A stretch of DNA of 64,000 bases from Psococerastis gibbosa. Its lineage: Eukaryota > Arthropoda > Insecta > Psocodea > Psocidae. The notes beneath the pieces are model-generated. The model saw only the letters and a program-made list of their open reading frames with translations. It ran no database searches and was not told where the DNA came from. The position numbers were made by a program, and so were the translations under genes. The stretch spans positions 15,836,290-15,900,289 of the forward strand of contig OZ020489.1 in NCBI GenBank assembly GCA_963971405.1, given 5' to 3'. Position 1 is the stretch's first letter. Each line of letters starts with the position of its first letter. Positions 21,926 to 33,926 of the stretch are shown piece after piece.

Positions 21926-24810
21926 TGAAAAACTGAAAATAAATTTGTACTAATTTTCGCAACGACCCTACGCTTCCTCCAGACGTGCTGACTGTTATGG
22001 TTATTAGAAAAAATCGTGTTGTTAATGATTATTATTACTGGTGACAAGCAATGCCTTCGGTCAAGATAGCAATTACTACTTGCAGAAAACTCAATCACTT
22101 TGCACTCTTTCCCAAAGTAATCTCTACAAAGTCAGTAGTGGTAGATGCAGGCATTTCAAATATCTAGTTGTTTGATAATAAAAAATATGGAAACGTCAAC
22201 AGTATGCGCATCTTGTTCAGACATATAGAATGTCTTCGCGGATATCCATCACCTTGCCATTCTGATTCCAAGAAAATATTCCCCCCCGTTATTGAGCCGT
22301 CTAAATTTTTTATTATATAGACGACGCTGGACAGAATGGAGACATTTTATCAAATTTTAACAGGTTTATACAACCGTTTCTGTTATGATACTTACCCAGT
22401 CTAAATATGTCATTATTATTAAATAGGAGATTATTTAAAATAAATAGAACAGGAGTTAATTTAAACCAACTTCTGGTCAAAAAAACATTTATTTAAAATT
22501 GCTGTGGTTCCATAATGACGTTTTCCCCATGTTCATAACTCACAGCTCATTCTTACATAGGCCAAACTAGAAGCCCTACTCTATCGTATACTATCTACTG
22601 TCAAAAGAAATAGTATTGTAAATTTATGTTCAATGTAAAATAAAGTATAGTCTAACCAAAACGATTTCTTTCGTTTATCAGTGCAAAATCATGCTGCTGG
22701 ATACACTCATCCAACTCAAAGAGGTATAATTAAGTTGAAAGGATCGGGAGGGGTGAATTTGTCAATCAGCTCGTTAGCTTATTGGGTAAAAATGCCCGTT
22801 CGACCAGTGTTAACAAAAGAGGTGGCAATTTTGTCAAATAAAAAACATTACCCTTTTCAATTTAACTGGAACTGTACCGCTTAGGCATTCTATCCCTAAA
22901 GGTTATGAATATTACAATAAAACGACAGCAAAAAATGGAGTACAAATATTAGATATGACTTTTAGTAACTCGTAAATCTGGGGAGTATTTGGGACAGTTA
23001 CTATTCAATAACTGACTAATAATAAACTGGTTAACAAAAAGAATTAAAAATAATTATGATCCAATAGGACTGCGAAGGCGCAAAGCGAATAAACATAGCA
23101 CTAGTACCGAGGAGTAATGGTTGATTTTTTTATTCACAGAAACTTCGTTGCAAAATGTCAAGCCGAGTGCAGGAAATTGATGAGTTCACTAGCCTTTTCA
23201 CGAATGTTAGTTAGCGGCTTCATGGAAGACTTAAGTGTTAGTGACATCTAAACATCAAACACCGAACAACACCGAAACGGGAACTAAAATATGACAACGA
23301 AATACACTTAACAACGAACACTAAACACTTCTGAAAGAAAAAACAGACCCATATTAGATTACATCTTTTTCATAAACGTTTCTGTGTACCATAAATCTGG
23401 TTATACTATAGAACCTGATATGAGATTCAAAAGATTGAATACAATTTTACCACACACACACACACACACATTGGGGTGTTTAAAACCTTTTCAAACAGGA
23501 TTTTTTGTATAAGAAATGATTAATAATTTACAAATTTACAAATATAACAGAAAAAACTCTCCTGTCTTTCCGAATATATCAGAATAAATTCTCCTGCAGC
23601 CCTATTATGGCGATTTGTGATTAACGTAACATCGGAGTTTATTTTTCAATACCACATTAGTAAGGTATCACGTGACGGTTATAAAATAAATCCATTGATT
23701 CAATTGTTTTAAACAAAAGAGTGCAAAATGCGCGGAAAATTCAAATTAATAAATTAATGGAATACAAGAGAATGGTAGCATAGTTTTATAACTGACGGAT
23801 ATACTGATAAACATTAATATGTCCAGGTAGAATTTTAGAATATAATAAGCATTTTTATTAATTTGTTTACATATAAGGGGGAAAAATTGAAAACTCACCA
23901 AAAATATAGCCGAGAATCAATTTATCAATTTGGATTTCCCGCGCATTTTTGCAATCATTTTGTTGAAAACAATTGAATAAATGCCAGTGTTACGTGCATC
24001 CCAAATCGCCATAATAGGGCTGTTGTCTTTCAAATTATTCTTCAGTTAGGCTGGTTGGTATATATAAAAAGCTTGTTGTAGGTAAACGTGGTACCCGGTG
24101 GCAAAGGTTACAATTGTATTATTAACATAGGCCTAAGCGGCTATACATAAATGTAAAAGAGCAAAATTGCAAATTCCAATCATTGCATGGTCTTGCTCTG
24201 TAGATGTGAAGATTATTAAGAAGCTACCTAATACATAAAATAATAATTAAATGACCCATAAAACAATATTGCTAAAATTCAACAAGTTCTTATTAAACAT
24301 TTCAACTATGTTTCGCAAACTACACAACTGCTAATCTCAAGATTAAAAAAAAAAAATCACGGAAAAGTGGTGCATTTAAAAATCCTATAGCTCGCTCGTA
24401 CATTTAGTTTTCATTCAAACATTCACACCACTAGTTTCAAACATTCATTTTTATGTGGCACTCCAATAGGAGTTAAATTTTCTTCCGTTGCAGTGCTTAT
24501 ACACCGTGTACAACGATTGTATGGTTATGTCCGTATAAGTCTGACAAAAGTTCAGCGATTGTGCCAACACGGCGCAATAATTTCTCAACGAATTTGCATT
24601 ACTTCCCGTTTCATTGCTAAAATCCTGTTTAAATAACACTCAATATTCTGTAAAAGTACTTTTACAATTTTTATTTGGAAATAAAATATTCCTGCTTAAT
24701 GACATTTTCATTGTAGGATTTGTAAGATTGGCCAGGACCCAGTCAGCTCATACTTGGTGTTCTACTCCTAGATCTAGTTCCATTCCTATCAAATTCGTAT
24801 TAAACATTAG
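21926..24810. other. No gene seen; one CA microsatellite
   Basis: This is AT-rich sequence. A (CA)n run lies at about 23451-23470. A 67-codon frame at 22681-22884 (plus) has no recognisable feature. I found no element ends. Confidence 0.4.
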
Positions 24811-24973
24811 TTATTAATAACTTTATATATAAAAAAACAGCAAAAATTGCACTTCATTCCACAACATAAATTTTTAAGTCTGAAGATGGTGTTACACCGA
24901 AACAGCTGTCATTAAAAATTTATGTTGTGGAATTAAGTGCAATTTTTTTTTCTTTATATAAAGTTATTAATAA
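24811..24973 (+). ncRNA. Hammerhead-ribozyme-like core in a 163-bp palindrome
   Basis: About 60-bp inverted arms (TTATTAATAACTTTATATA ... and its complement) enclose a short centre with the hammerhead signature in order. CTGAAGA is at 24880-24886. A stem II hairpin GGTG-TTA-CACC is at 24888-24898 and GAAA at 24899-24902. ACAGCTGT forms a self-complementary stem III, followed by C at 24910, after which cleavage is predicted. The long arms would be stem I, with one bulge and a G:T pair next to the core. Type I hammerheads with such short stem III are known in Penelope-like elements and other animal repeats; activity here is inferred. Confidence 0.6.
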
Positions 24974-26428
24974 TGTATCACTTCCACGAAGTCGCTGAAG
25001 AAACTCTCTCATGGATGAACATTAGTTCTCCAAAGTAACAACTCTTAAGGCAGATTTCAAAATATTTGGTAAATAAATGACTAAATCAACTAAATTTATT
25101 AATTCCTCGCAAGATATGAAAATTGTCTAATGAACAATTTATAAAAAATACAAGCTTTCGTCAATTTGCATTTTTGCACCTGAAATATTATTACTCTGGA
25201 AAAACACGATAAAGTGCTTTAAACACATGTTATAAAATATTTTTAAATATTCGGGTAAATAATCCGAATTTTCAGAATAACTTCTTTCCACGAATGTGCA
25301 ACGAGGAATTAATTATTTTGGTGCATTCAGGGCATCCTTTGCACATAAAAAAAAATATTTAGAAATCTCAGCCGTAATATACAAATAATCAAAGAATTTT
25401 TTACTATAAATGACAATTTCTTCATCTCACCTAGACCAAAGCAACAGAGCGGTGCATTCTTATTTACTGTATTTATTACTTACTAATATGCAGGGGCGGA
25501 TCAGAAAAATACATTTTTATTACATTAATTGTGAATTTGCGTTGCATTTCACGGTTACATTAATTTCAATAAAACACTCTTGATATTAATTTAATGATTC
25601 GCAATTGACTTTATTTTACAATACATCGTCAAACCCCTTCAGGCTCCTGTTAAACGAATGGGAGCATTGGGATGATAAAACCAATTGAATTTTTCAATGT
25701 TACATCCCTATGATTTTTTTTTCAAAATAGTTTATAGAATATTGTGGCATGGCCAAGTAATAAGATAATGAATTGCATTAATGTATCATTGTCGTTATTA
25801 TAACATCAATAATTATCTTGTAAATTATGTTGTATTGCCCCTAGCCAACATCCCAACTGGGGTGAATGGCGGACAGAAAAACCTAGCGACGTTATCAGCT
25901 TTAAGTCATCATCGACTTGATGGACTTAACATAAGGGGCTTCCGCACTTCAATCCCCACCTCTCCCATGCACATCAGTTATTTAACAAGCGTAATAAAAA
26001 ATCTCCAGGCAAGAGAAGCAATGCAAGCTTTACTTACTACTAAAAAGATGAAGTTATGGCTGTTTATAACCTTAAACTACCTTGATTTTCCCAACACAAG
26101 CAGCCCAAAGTAATTAGACATTACATTATTGTAACGCTAATAAAGCCAACAGTTGTTGTACTCGTCAGTTTCGCGATTTTAAAAGCAAATCCTGGGTTCA
26201 GTGCCGCGGAAAATACGCCATGAAAGAGATTGGAACAAGGAAGTACAATTAAGTTTCCAAGCCCAAACTAATTTAGGAGCAATTAAGTAAATTAATCACT
26301 AAAAGTTAGTCACTGCTAGAGACTGGAATGGCGTGGCTATATAGATGCATTCTAAACTTAGTGTAGACGCTTCCCCATATCAAAAGATTTTATCACTAAT
26401 CATTTCAAAAAGAAAAGTGGGAAATTAA
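24974..26428. other. No gene seen outside repeat E
   Basis: This holds dispersed repeat E (25050-25370). The 110-codon frame at 25781-26113 (plus) shows no domain and no splice context, and is not called. Confidence 0.4.
25050..25370. repeat. Unclassified dispersed repeat E, copy 2
   Basis: This is collinear with 9758-10125 through GGCAGATTTCAAAATATTT, CAAGATATGAAAATT, TTTTTGCACCTGAAATATT and later blocks. It is diverged, with indels, and has no ORF or terminal repeats. Confidence 0.5.
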
Positions 26429-26844
26429 GGTCCTGTACACACGGACGACCAATGCTGGGAAATCGTCGCGGGGAACCCATACTTGTGTCTTGTTTTTTTT
26501 TGCCGGCACCACTGCATTGTAAATAGTATTAATGTTGCTTCCCAAGACAGAAATATTTAGGTGAAATAGTTTCAAATTTTGAACAAAAAACTTTAAAATA
26601 ATAAATCCATATTTTTTCGAAACAAAATAAGATATTATTACAAAAAACAAAAACAAGAAAGGTTTACCGCTGTTGAGCTGGCGTGTCATGACGGTAAAAA
26701 TCGAGCAACTGTGACAAACCAGCGACAAAAATCTAGAGCAGACGACAGAGGTTTTGCCAGGTTCTTCAGCATTTGCCATTTGCTCCAATGGAAAAAAATT
26801 CTCAGCGAATTGCTGGCGACCAAATCGCCCTTGTGTACCGGGCC
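26429..26844. mobile_element. MITE family A copy with TAA target duplication
   Basis: The left end is GGTCCTGTACACACGGACGA and the right end ...CCTTGTGTACCGGGCC. TAA flanks both sides, the clearest TSD of the family here. The interior has no transposase. Confidence 0.75.
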
Positions 26845-27574
26845 TAAGGTGGCTATTTAAGCATCTCTTAATTATAGCAGAAGCGGGTCTAGCACGAAAA
26901 AAAAAATACTTATCTGGAAATAAGAGTAAATTATTCTACATAAACCCCAATGAAAATTTATTTACAACTGTTAAAGTGTAATAAATTAACGTTATAGCTT
27001 GTTTCAGCAACAAAGATTAAATATTGCATACGCGTAACTTATGCGTAACTTACTTTTCTCTGCTCAGTGAAACCAGAATGACAAAAACGAAATAAATGCT
27101 GTCTGCTGGGACGGGGTCATTTTAAATATATTGGATTTAAATTGTAGAATTAATAATTCCCCGATTAAGTTATTCTTCTTGTTCTGTGATAAGCCTGCTG
27201 GTGTAGGACCAACACAAAAGGATTAGTTAACTAACCTCGAGTTAGAACGCACTTGTAACCAAAGCCGCGTGTATTTTCTTTGTAGCGAGGCCCAAAACTT
27301 TTTTCACCTATTATCAGGATTTAATCCCTTTGAAAAAAGTTAGTCATTAATCACTTACAGGACTCTATATTTTATATTATTAGTCAATTATTCATTGGGG
27401 TTAATTAACGATTATTTACACTTAGCCTGTTCCTTAACAGTTTATTTTTTTGTGTTGGTGCTACGGCTGATGGACAATTTAATAACCTTCTGCGTTTAAA
27501 TCTATTTTACTTAAGATTTGGAATCACTGCTTAACTTTTCATTTTACCTAGGCAAGCTATCTCTTCGACGATAA
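26845..27574. other. No gene seen
   Basis: I saw no exon, RNA gene or element end in this gap. Confidence 0.35.
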
Positions 27575-27964
27575 GGCGGGGTTTCCACCGACCTTTCATT
27601 GTAGAATGCAAAGACATTGACGTGGTAGCGGGCATTCTAGACTTGGGCGGGTATTCCACCGACCTCTCATTTTTGAATACAAATGACATTGACGGAAATT
27701 TTTGTTTTACTCTATGCCATAGTTAAAATTGATCAATGATCATAGAGTAAAATCACAAACAAACTAAAATTAAAAAATGGCGTCATGGGATATGTTAAGT
27801 ACAAACATTTTAAAAGATTTCTATAAAAACAAAATTCAAATTTCCGTCTATGTCATTTGCATTCTGCAATGAGAGGTCGGTGGAATACCCGCCTAAGTCT
27901 TGAATGTCTGCTACCACGTCAATGTCATTGCATTCTGCAATGAGAGGTCGGTGGAAACCGCGCC
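27575..27964. mobile_element. MITE family B, composite form
   Basis: The outer arms are exactly 71 bp on each side (27575-27645 and 27894-27964). They enclose an inner element that starts GGCGGGTATTCCACCG at 27646 and ends at 27893. Here outer and inner ends share the same CCACCGACCT motif. The core, with ATGCCATAGTTAAAATTGAT, matches the copies near 21 and 55 kb. Confidence 0.75.
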
Positions 27965-29252
27965 TCATGAAGGTTGTGGAACTCCATTGTCATTTTTAGT
28001 TGATGCTTACTAGTTTTTTGGTGTAAGCTTTACACTTTGCTTCGTTACATTGCACTGCCTCAAGTTCAGCTGGTTTCATATGGTCTTAAACCAGACTAAG
28101 TGAAACACCTTTAAAATATTATAAACCATTCTGAATAATTTACCAATTCAAAACAATGGTGAACGCAAAATATGATAAAGCTGAAGCCCAGAAGACAGTT
28201 TACATTTGCAATAAGTAAAATTAGCATAAAATGGCACAACAAAGCGGCTCTTAAAGCAAATGACACTGAAGGCAGACAAGGCTCTCTTTAAGAGCCTGAC
28301 TCAAGTGAGTTGAAGAATACGCACGAAAGCCAGACAACAAAACGTTAAACACCAGCCAAGAGTCAAGACCGGGTTGTCACAGGAAGCATAGCTAACAACA
28401 GATTTCTAATTTATTCCTTTGCAAACAGAATAAATCGCGCCGGTCTTTCCATATTTAAACAGTTTCTCACACTAACTCTCTACCCCCCCCCCTTTTCCCC
28501 CCGTTTCCAAACCCCAGCTCTACATTTTCCTATTTTACATGCTTTCTACACAGTTGTATGCCCACATTTTTAAATTATATATATTTTTTTAGTTAAATGG
28601 GGATTATGCGGAATCCTATGTCACAGCAATGTTCAGAGTGAGCTTTGGTAGATTAGCCCAAATTGGGTCAAGAAATGCAGCACAGTTAAATATGCACGTA
28701 TTCTTGCAGTAAAAAATGCAAATACTGTAACACAAATACAATTGGGTACAAGATACGATATGCTATGAAATACAATCTCCACAACGCCACGGTACTGAGA
28801 AGTACAGGCGTACCGAGGGGGGTATATAACTGTATGATTGTACTCGAAGTATTCTCATTTATATTTTACGCCTTGTTATTATTATTTTGTATTGTCTTTA
28901 GGACAGACATGAATGGATTTTATAATACTGGTGGCTATATGTAGCTGAATTTTTGTATTAGATTTGCAAATCATTGGACGTGTGTCTGTTCGCAAATAAA
29001 TGATGATTTATTAATTTATTTTGTTATTATGACAGCAAATTGCCATTGATGACTGCTCCTAAGCACTTTTCAGCTATCTTCATACCTAGAGTTCTATATA
29101 ATTGTAGTACAGATGGGATATTTATAATCTCTTCAATGACTGGTCATAGGCGTCGCGGCAGGTGGCCTCAGAAATGAAACAAATACATTTTTGGCGGGAA
29201 GTGAATGTCCCAAATCTCCAGCATAGAACTTTAAGGGAGTCATGCGCTGTTC
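27965..29252. other. No gene seen
   Basis: Apart from C tracts near 28484-28502, no feature was recognised. A TA-rich block at 28860-29020 could be an old LINE 3' UTR but carries no protein signal. Confidence 0.35.
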
Positions 29253-29585
29253 AGTGGCGTAGCCAGATTTTTTTTTTTTGGGGGGGGGGGATTCAGTTTT
29301 CATAATGTTTGCCCGCTTACGATAGGTTTTCGAATGGGGTGGTGTTTCATTTGGCGCACCCCCTCCCCCCCGCCCTCCGGGGGATTGTTTTATAAAAGAT
29401 AGGCCTGAAATAGTTTGTCGGCAAAATAATTTGATTTTGTAGACGATAACTTTATTACCAAAACTGGAAAAAGGGGGAGGGGGTCAGATCAACATCTAAA
29501 AAATTGCTATTTCGCTCGATTTCGGGGGGGGGGGGGGGGGGGGGGTCCGGACCCCGGACCCCCCCCCCTGGCTGTTATGCCAACC
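29253..29585. mobile_element. Possible hAT-type MITE with long G/C runs
   Basis: The left side begins with CAGTGGCGTAGCCAG, a terminus seen in many arthropod hAT MITEs. The right side has CTGGCTGTTATGCCA, a damaged counterpart. The interior has G runs at 29279-29290 and 29523-29545, and GTCCGGACCCCGGACC. No clean 8-bp duplication was found, so the borders are approximate. Confidence 0.45.
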
Positions 29586-29639
29586 TAGCCAGGTAACGGG
29601 TATGAAGGGGAACGACTTAAACTGTCGCTGTGGTCCTGA

Positions 29640-29855
29640 TCAAGGCGATTAGCACCTACTTGCTGTCTCGGACTTGGCACTCTAAGAAGACCGTAAGCCG
29701 AACAAAATGCACAAAGCAAGCATGGCGGGAAGAAGACTACAGGTATGAGCCCTTAGGTGGTGGAGAGTTGTACAAAACCAAAATGACTGGAGGAGTGCCG
29801 TTTAGCAGGGCAAAGCCCATCAAGGACGGTAGAGCCAGATGAAGAAGAATAAAGG
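29640..29855 (+). pseudogene. RTE-like LINE 3' end
   Basis: The last part aligns by eye with 39580-39739. Both have a GGTGGAGAGTTGT-like block and TCAAGG..GTAGAGCCAGATGAAGAAG. It is a 5'-truncated, non-coding remnant with a GAAGAA tail. Confidence 0.55.
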
Positions 29856-29939
29856 AGGGTCTATTTGAAGCTTCATTCAACAAGGCCCATTGAACCACAA
29901 GGTTTTTTATGTTCAATGTGTAAATAAAATAAATAAGGA

Positions 29940-30134
29940 CTTTTTTTTTGCTTTTTTACTAAGCCAAACTAGCGAAGTTAGGGCTATACAGCCCTCTCTT
30001 ACACTCAACTAGGAAGCCCCGGGACCACCTGCTTTACATGTCCTCCGAAGCATGGCCAGAAAATGTAGCCAGTGTGGAACTCGGACCATCAACCCTTCGG
30101 GTGAAAGTCAGAGTCCGTACCACTACGCTACATG
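29940..30134 (-). repeat. tRNA-derived SINE, near full length
   Basis: On the minus strand the head carries an RNA polymerase III A box (TAGCGTAGTGG) and, about 35 bp on, a B box (GGTCCGAGTTCC). The body is shared with 5617-5728 and 50592-50715 and an A-rich tail follows. It is not a tRNA gene: the cloverleaf is incomplete and the body continues past the B box. It would need LINE machinery in trans. Confidence 0.75.
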
Positions 30135-30968
30135 TCTTGACACGATTTTAACAATCTGCCTTATGGCCAAATACAGGCAGGGCCCTTTTTCTATTGAACA
30201 TTACGTGGTAATAATATAAAAAAATGGGTCAGGTTGAATATACTTCCAGTGCTCACACAATTTCTATCGAGTAAAACGTGCTTCTACTAAAACAGAAGTA
30301 AAAAGGTTAAGAACTGAATTCCAAATAAAATCCAACGCAGACAAACAAAATTGGGAAAGGCACCTAAGCCCGCATTCAAACCTATCCCAATTCCTATCTG
30401 TCCGTAAGCCTTATAATGGGCATGAGGAAGAGGCCCAGGAAAACCCAAGTGCAATAAAGAAAAGGAACGTCTGAGGGAAAGCTTCGGAAGAGACGTCTCA
30501 CGTCCAATCACGCTGAAATATGGGACCATTGGCATGATGTAAACTGCAGGGTAGCCAACTGCTGATAAATAAAAGCTTTGGTTATGTATTGGACAGTGCA
30601 TTGGACATTACAGTTCAAGAAGAAGCCATTGAAAAAAATAAAAACCATTTCCAGTGCGGTTTTCATTTTCCCGTTGGAGATTTCAATTTTTATCCGGATA
30701 TTTTTATGATCCTATTTATTCTAATGTCGTTATTTGCCTAGTTTTTACGCCGATTTTCATAAGATTTAAAATTCCAAGGGGATTTTCCCGTCTTTGCTAA
30801 TTTTTTCGAAGAAGATTTGGACACCCACCTATTTTCTAATGTGCATTACCAGATGTAATAAATGCATATACTATAGTATAATATTATTACTACCTATGCT
30901 GCCACGACCCACATCAAACTGCTTATGATGCAGGGTGAAAGGGTACAGTAATTAATCCTAATATGTTG
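30135..30968. other. No gene seen
   Basis: The 104-codon frame at 30287-30601 (minus) lacks any recognisable domain. Nothing else stands out. Confidence 0.35.
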
Positions 30969-30972
30969 TTAA

Positions 30973-31681
30973 GGCCAAACCGGAGGGGGTCACGTGACTG
31001 GCCTGGAAATGTCTTTGTTCGTAATATATGTTTTAAACCGCAGTGGTATAGTAAAAATCGATAAAAGGGTATAGTATACGCGTAGACATGCTTACACTAT
31101 TGACTAAACCAAAAATTACAATTACATTACGTCTAAAATTTGTGCATGAAGCAATTAAAAACATACCTTTTAGAACATTTTTACGTGCCCCACAGGGAAG
31201 AAAAACCTCCAACTTTTGTAATGAAATGCATATGCCTTGAAATAAGAACACTTAATTTGACAGTAAAACGCCAGAAATAGGTAAAACTGCAATTATTTGA
31301 AATAATACAAGTCAAATCCGGAACAGGTACGAGACGCGGGGCTTTGTTTATAAAATGGATATTCAACGATCCGGTGGCTGGAGACCGTTATCAATATGAC
31401 TGCTAGTGTAGCCTGCACAAGATAAGTACGCAATTCGGCGGGGAAATAGCCTGCACAAGCTAACTACTAAACTACAGAGTTTTTGACCGGGTCCAGGTAT
31501 CCGCTTTGCTATGCTGCAATGTGTAAGACTGATATTTTTTGCGTTGGTACTTATCTCTGATAGTTAGCTTATGGTTAACGGGTGCCTCGTAAGGCATATT
31601 ATCACTCCCGCCGCTCTAGTTCTATTATATTTCTATGTATTCAACGCTCAACGGTCAAAGCCACAACCCTCCGGTTTGGCC
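30973..31681. mobile_element. piggyBac-like MITE, 709 bp
   Basis: The ends are GGCCAAACCGGAGGG and CCCTCCGGTTTGGCC, flanked by TTAA at 30969-30972 and 31682-31685. TTAA duplication is the hallmark of piggyBac insertion. There is no transposase ORF. The inner part 31368-31620 is related to the short repeat at 17697-17800. The GG-starting ends are unusual for canonical piggyBac, so the superfamily call rests on the TTAA. Confidence 0.7.
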
Positions 31682-31685
31682 TTAA

Positions 31686-32592
31686 AGTATAATGATGTTT
31701 GCTATCAGCATTAGAGTTCTGGCACGCGCGAAGTGATGTCACTTCATTTCATTTCTTTTAACTGCTCACACATCATCATGCCATTAAATTGTTGTCTCGG
31801 AGTTAAGAATGTCTTTTTTTTTCCTCAAAATGAATAATAAGAATGGGCCCAGGTTATAGGGCGCGAAAACGTAAATAAAAGCAAAGAACCGCTCCCCTCT
31901 GGGTTTGGGAGGTTACTAATAGCAAGTAACATGCTGTTATTTTGTCAAAAATATAATAAGTCTTAAAAATCCCAACTAAAATAGTGTTTGCAATTTTAAA
32001 ATTATTCTCCTACCTGCATTAAAAAAAATATTTTGATTATATATTGTACTACAATGAAGCATCTAGGTGACAAAAAAGCACGGCTTACCAAAGTATAGTT
32101 TTCCTAGCTATTTTAATTAATAGCTCAATAAAAACTAACCAAGTAACAAGCAAAAAACCAGCAAGTCGGCACCAGTTAATACAAAATGTGCGAACGTGGA
32201 CCTTTATTAGCAGTGGACAAAGGGGTTATCAAGAGTAATATTTACGGGGCGAGTGGCATAACTGATCATAAACATCAATATAAAAGCGATTCGAGACTGA
32301 AATGAGAGTGTAGATATAAAAATTACCGTTTGTTCATAATGGTAATGAATCGCGCTAACGCGGCTACACGTTGTTACTGATACCTCAATCAATCCAATGG
32401 CATTTTTCGCATAGATTGACAAGATGAGCAAAAAAACTAGGTGATGAGCCTCATAAAATGTGTTTTTGCACGGTATTTGCATAGAAAATATTCTGTAATA
32501 CATTAAAAAAAAAAAAACTAATCAGAGGAAAAGTCTAACAAGCAAAGTTTTTCACCATTATAGACTAAAATCCTAGTTATTTTGTAAGGTTT
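31686..32592. other. No gene seen
   Basis: The 98-codon hydrophobic frame at 32207-32503 (minus) is not recognised. No element ends were found. Confidence 0.35.
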
Positions 32593-33152
32593 TTGAGCGA
32601 AACTCATCGGGCTTTCCTTCCTTCATTAAGACCAGACAAGGCAGGTAAAGTATTACTATATTTGTTTGTGATACAAATAGGAGTTTCAAGATTTCGAGAT
32701 ATGGGATATATCGGGAAAATGACTAAAAACCTGAAAGGACAAATCTATAAGCAAGTTGCTCGCCCGTGTATGCTGTATGGGTCTGAGTCTGAAGAAAATA
32801 TTATTTAGGCAGCAGAAATGCGAATACTAGGAAGATCCTGCGGTGTAACGCTGAGGGACCAACGTAGAAACCAAGATACTAGGCATGAGATGAGAACCCG
32901 TGACGTACTGGAGAAACTAAGAAAAAAGAAGCTGAACTGGTGGGGACACGTACTGCGAAGAGACGAAAACCACCTAGTCAAAAGAGTAATGAATCGTGAG
33001 ATACAAGGAAGATACCAGGGAGGCCACAAGTTACACTGAGAGGAAAGATCGCTGGAGATATGAGAAGTTTGGGGCTCTCAACCGAGGACGTACAGAACAG
33101 GACTGTGTGGAAACGCTGCTGTCGTGCCCTACATGAGGATAAGGCGCAGTAA
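32593..33152 (+). pseudogene. RTE-like LINE polyprotein C-terminus, broken
   Basis: The plus strand encodes KNLKGQIYKQVARPCMLYGS, an in-frame TAG at 32806, then AAEMRILGRSCG, RTRDVLEKLRKKKLNWWGHV and LRRDENHLVKRVMNREIQGR. A frameshift near 33020 is followed by GDMRSLGLSTEDVQNRTVWK and a stop at 33150-33152. The WWGHVLRR block and the order of motifs are typical of RTE-class LINE C-termini. RT is absent. A short AAGTAAG-type tail follows. Confidence 0.8.
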
Positions 33153-33310
33153 AAGTAAGAAGTAAGTGCAAATAGTTTAATTTTTTATGCTTAGGGATAT
33201 TGCATATAACGACCCTTTGAAATAATACGCTGCACATAAAGAGTGTAGATTCATTATGCATTAATATTGTAAGAGCTGTTTCGAGAATTTGTCTAGTATA
33301 TTAGTCTTAA

Positions 33311-33610
33311 ACTTTAGTCTGGTTTAAGGATTTAAAGTTAGATGCAATTTATCCAAATGTCGACCTCATTTTCAAAATTTGGCTGTGGACTGCTGCAACA
33401 ACTTGTTCTGCTGAAAGTAGTTTTAGCAGACTGAAGAAAATAAAATACTACGATAGAAATACTAGAGAGCAAGGCATGTTGGACGCCCTTGCTGTTCTTT
33501 GTATCGGATCACAAATGACTGTGTCACTGAATTATGATTCAATAATTAACAAATTTATGGAGCAAAAAGTGAGAAAAACTGTTTTAGCGTTAAGTGGACA
33601 TGCTACGTAG
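33311..33610 (+). pseudogene. hAT transposase C-terminal dimerisation domain, truncated
   Basis: This 99-codon open stretch has no start of its own. It reads through DAIYPNVDLIF, then WTAATTCSAESSFSRLKKIK, REQGMLDALAVLCIG, and ends ALSGHAT before TAG at 33608. SAE.SFS.LK followed by a short hydrophobic helix is the signature of the hAT-family dimerisation domain, common in transposases and in ZMYM1-like domesticated proteins. The N-terminal BED finger and catalytic region are missing. The stop lies inside the left arm of the palindrome at 33600-33926. Confidence 0.8.
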
Positions 33611-33926
33611 AAAATTAGCCCCCAAAATTTCTTGTTATTATTGACTTTTTATTTTGTATTTAATTAACAAAGCATGTTATTAAAGATTTGGCTCATGTTA
33701 AAGTTGTAGAAGACTACTTCATGTATCGTATAATAGGAAATATTATATTTTGGAACCTTAGTTCTTTAATAAAAACTACAAAGCCGAAAAGTAAAAATAC
33801 CCGATTATATGATGCACAAAGTAGTCTTCCACATCTTAAATGAGCCAAATTTTTAATAACTTGCTGAGTTAATGAAATAAAAATGAAAAATGTTTAATTT
33901 TGGGGAGCCAATTTTCTACACAGCAT
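33600..33926. repeat. Palindromic repeat D, copy 1
   Basis: The inverted arms of about 130 bp begin ATGCTACGTAGAAAAT and end with the complement of ATGCTGTGTAGAAAAT. They contain GTAGAAGACTACTTCATG and TTAACAAAGCATGTTATTAA. The right arm diverges by perhaps 15%. A second copy lies at 56890-57185. It overlaps the last codons of the hAT remnant, so it may be the natural 3' end of that element. Confidence 0.7.

Noticed and set aside
30060-30134. tRNA gene on the minus strand
   Set aside because: The A and B boxes are present, but the acceptor stem is not closed and a repeated body follows, so it is the head of a SINE.
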